Assembly: GCA_964616275.1 (NCBI GenBank)
Contig: CAZTUL010000094.1
Coordinates: 1 to 5,896 of the forward strand
Length of the DNA: 5,896 nt
Source of the DNA: CAYZJV01 sp964616275
GTDB lineage: Bacteria > Spirochaetota > Spirochaetia > Sphaerochaetales > Sphaerochaetaceae
Direction: 5' to 3'
Part shown: in pieces, positions 5,896 through 5,896 of the stretch
How positions within the stretch are numbered: position 1 is the stretch's first letter
Layout of the letters: each line of letters begins with the position of its first letter
Notes under the pieces: generated by a model
What the model was told of the DNA's origin: nothing
What the model saw: the letters and a program-made list of their open reading frames with translations, nothing else
The model's database searches: none
Program-made: the position numbers and the translations under genes

Positions 5896-5896
5896 T

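Noticed and set aside
1..5896. CRISPR array, tRNA, rRNA, insertion sequence or attachment site
   Set aside because: I found no regularly spaced short repeats, no cloverleaf or rRNA-like sequence, no transposase and no terminal inverted repeats.

Overview
The window carries one end of what looks like a carbohydrate-uptake locus. An NAD(P)+-dependent aldehyde dehydrogenase lies on the minus strand (215-1711). Opposite it, on the plus strand, are an exported type-1 periplasmic substrate-binding protein (2312-4261) and a double-domain RbsA/MglA-type ABC ATPase (4391-5884). A ribosome binding site on the last bases (5890-5895) suggests a further gene, most likely the permease, starts just outside. 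The mature binding protein would begin with the residues GGGKE after the signal peptide, a style I associate with spirochaete binding proteins (Sphaerochaeta/Treponema relatives). With the very AT-rich intergenic DNA, this makes a spirochaete my best guess, but it is not proven.

Layout. 1-120 holds nothing I can assign. 124-203 holds two stem-loops that probably end the aldehyde dehydrogenase transcript and perhaps a convergent one from the left. 1712-2311 is a 600-bp divergent control region. It contains one candidate promoter facing each way, 165 bp of about 13% GC DNA between them, an inverted repeat over the plus-strand -10 box, and a long leader with an extensive stem-loop and a possible 7-codon upstream ORF. 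4262-4390, between the binding-protein and ATPase genes, holds two more stem-loops; the second touches the ATPase ribosome binding site.

The most unusual item is the binding protein. It has two complete ligand-binding modules in one 649-residue chain. Residues 51-337 and 361-647 align without a single gap at a constant offset of 310 residues, with about 67% identity by my hand count. Synonymous sites are heavily diverged, so the duplication is old and both copies appear to be under selection. One polypeptide would therefore offer two binding sites to a CUT2-type sugar transporter. The two modules differ most in two short segments and at one position that in sugar-binding relatives usually carries a ligand-contacting aspartate.

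How the genes may work together (inference): the tandem binding protein captures a sugar or sugar-like compound in the periplasm, the ATPase and the permease beyond the window import it, and the divergent dehydrogenase oxidises an aldehyde formed from it. The sequence does not identify the ligand.
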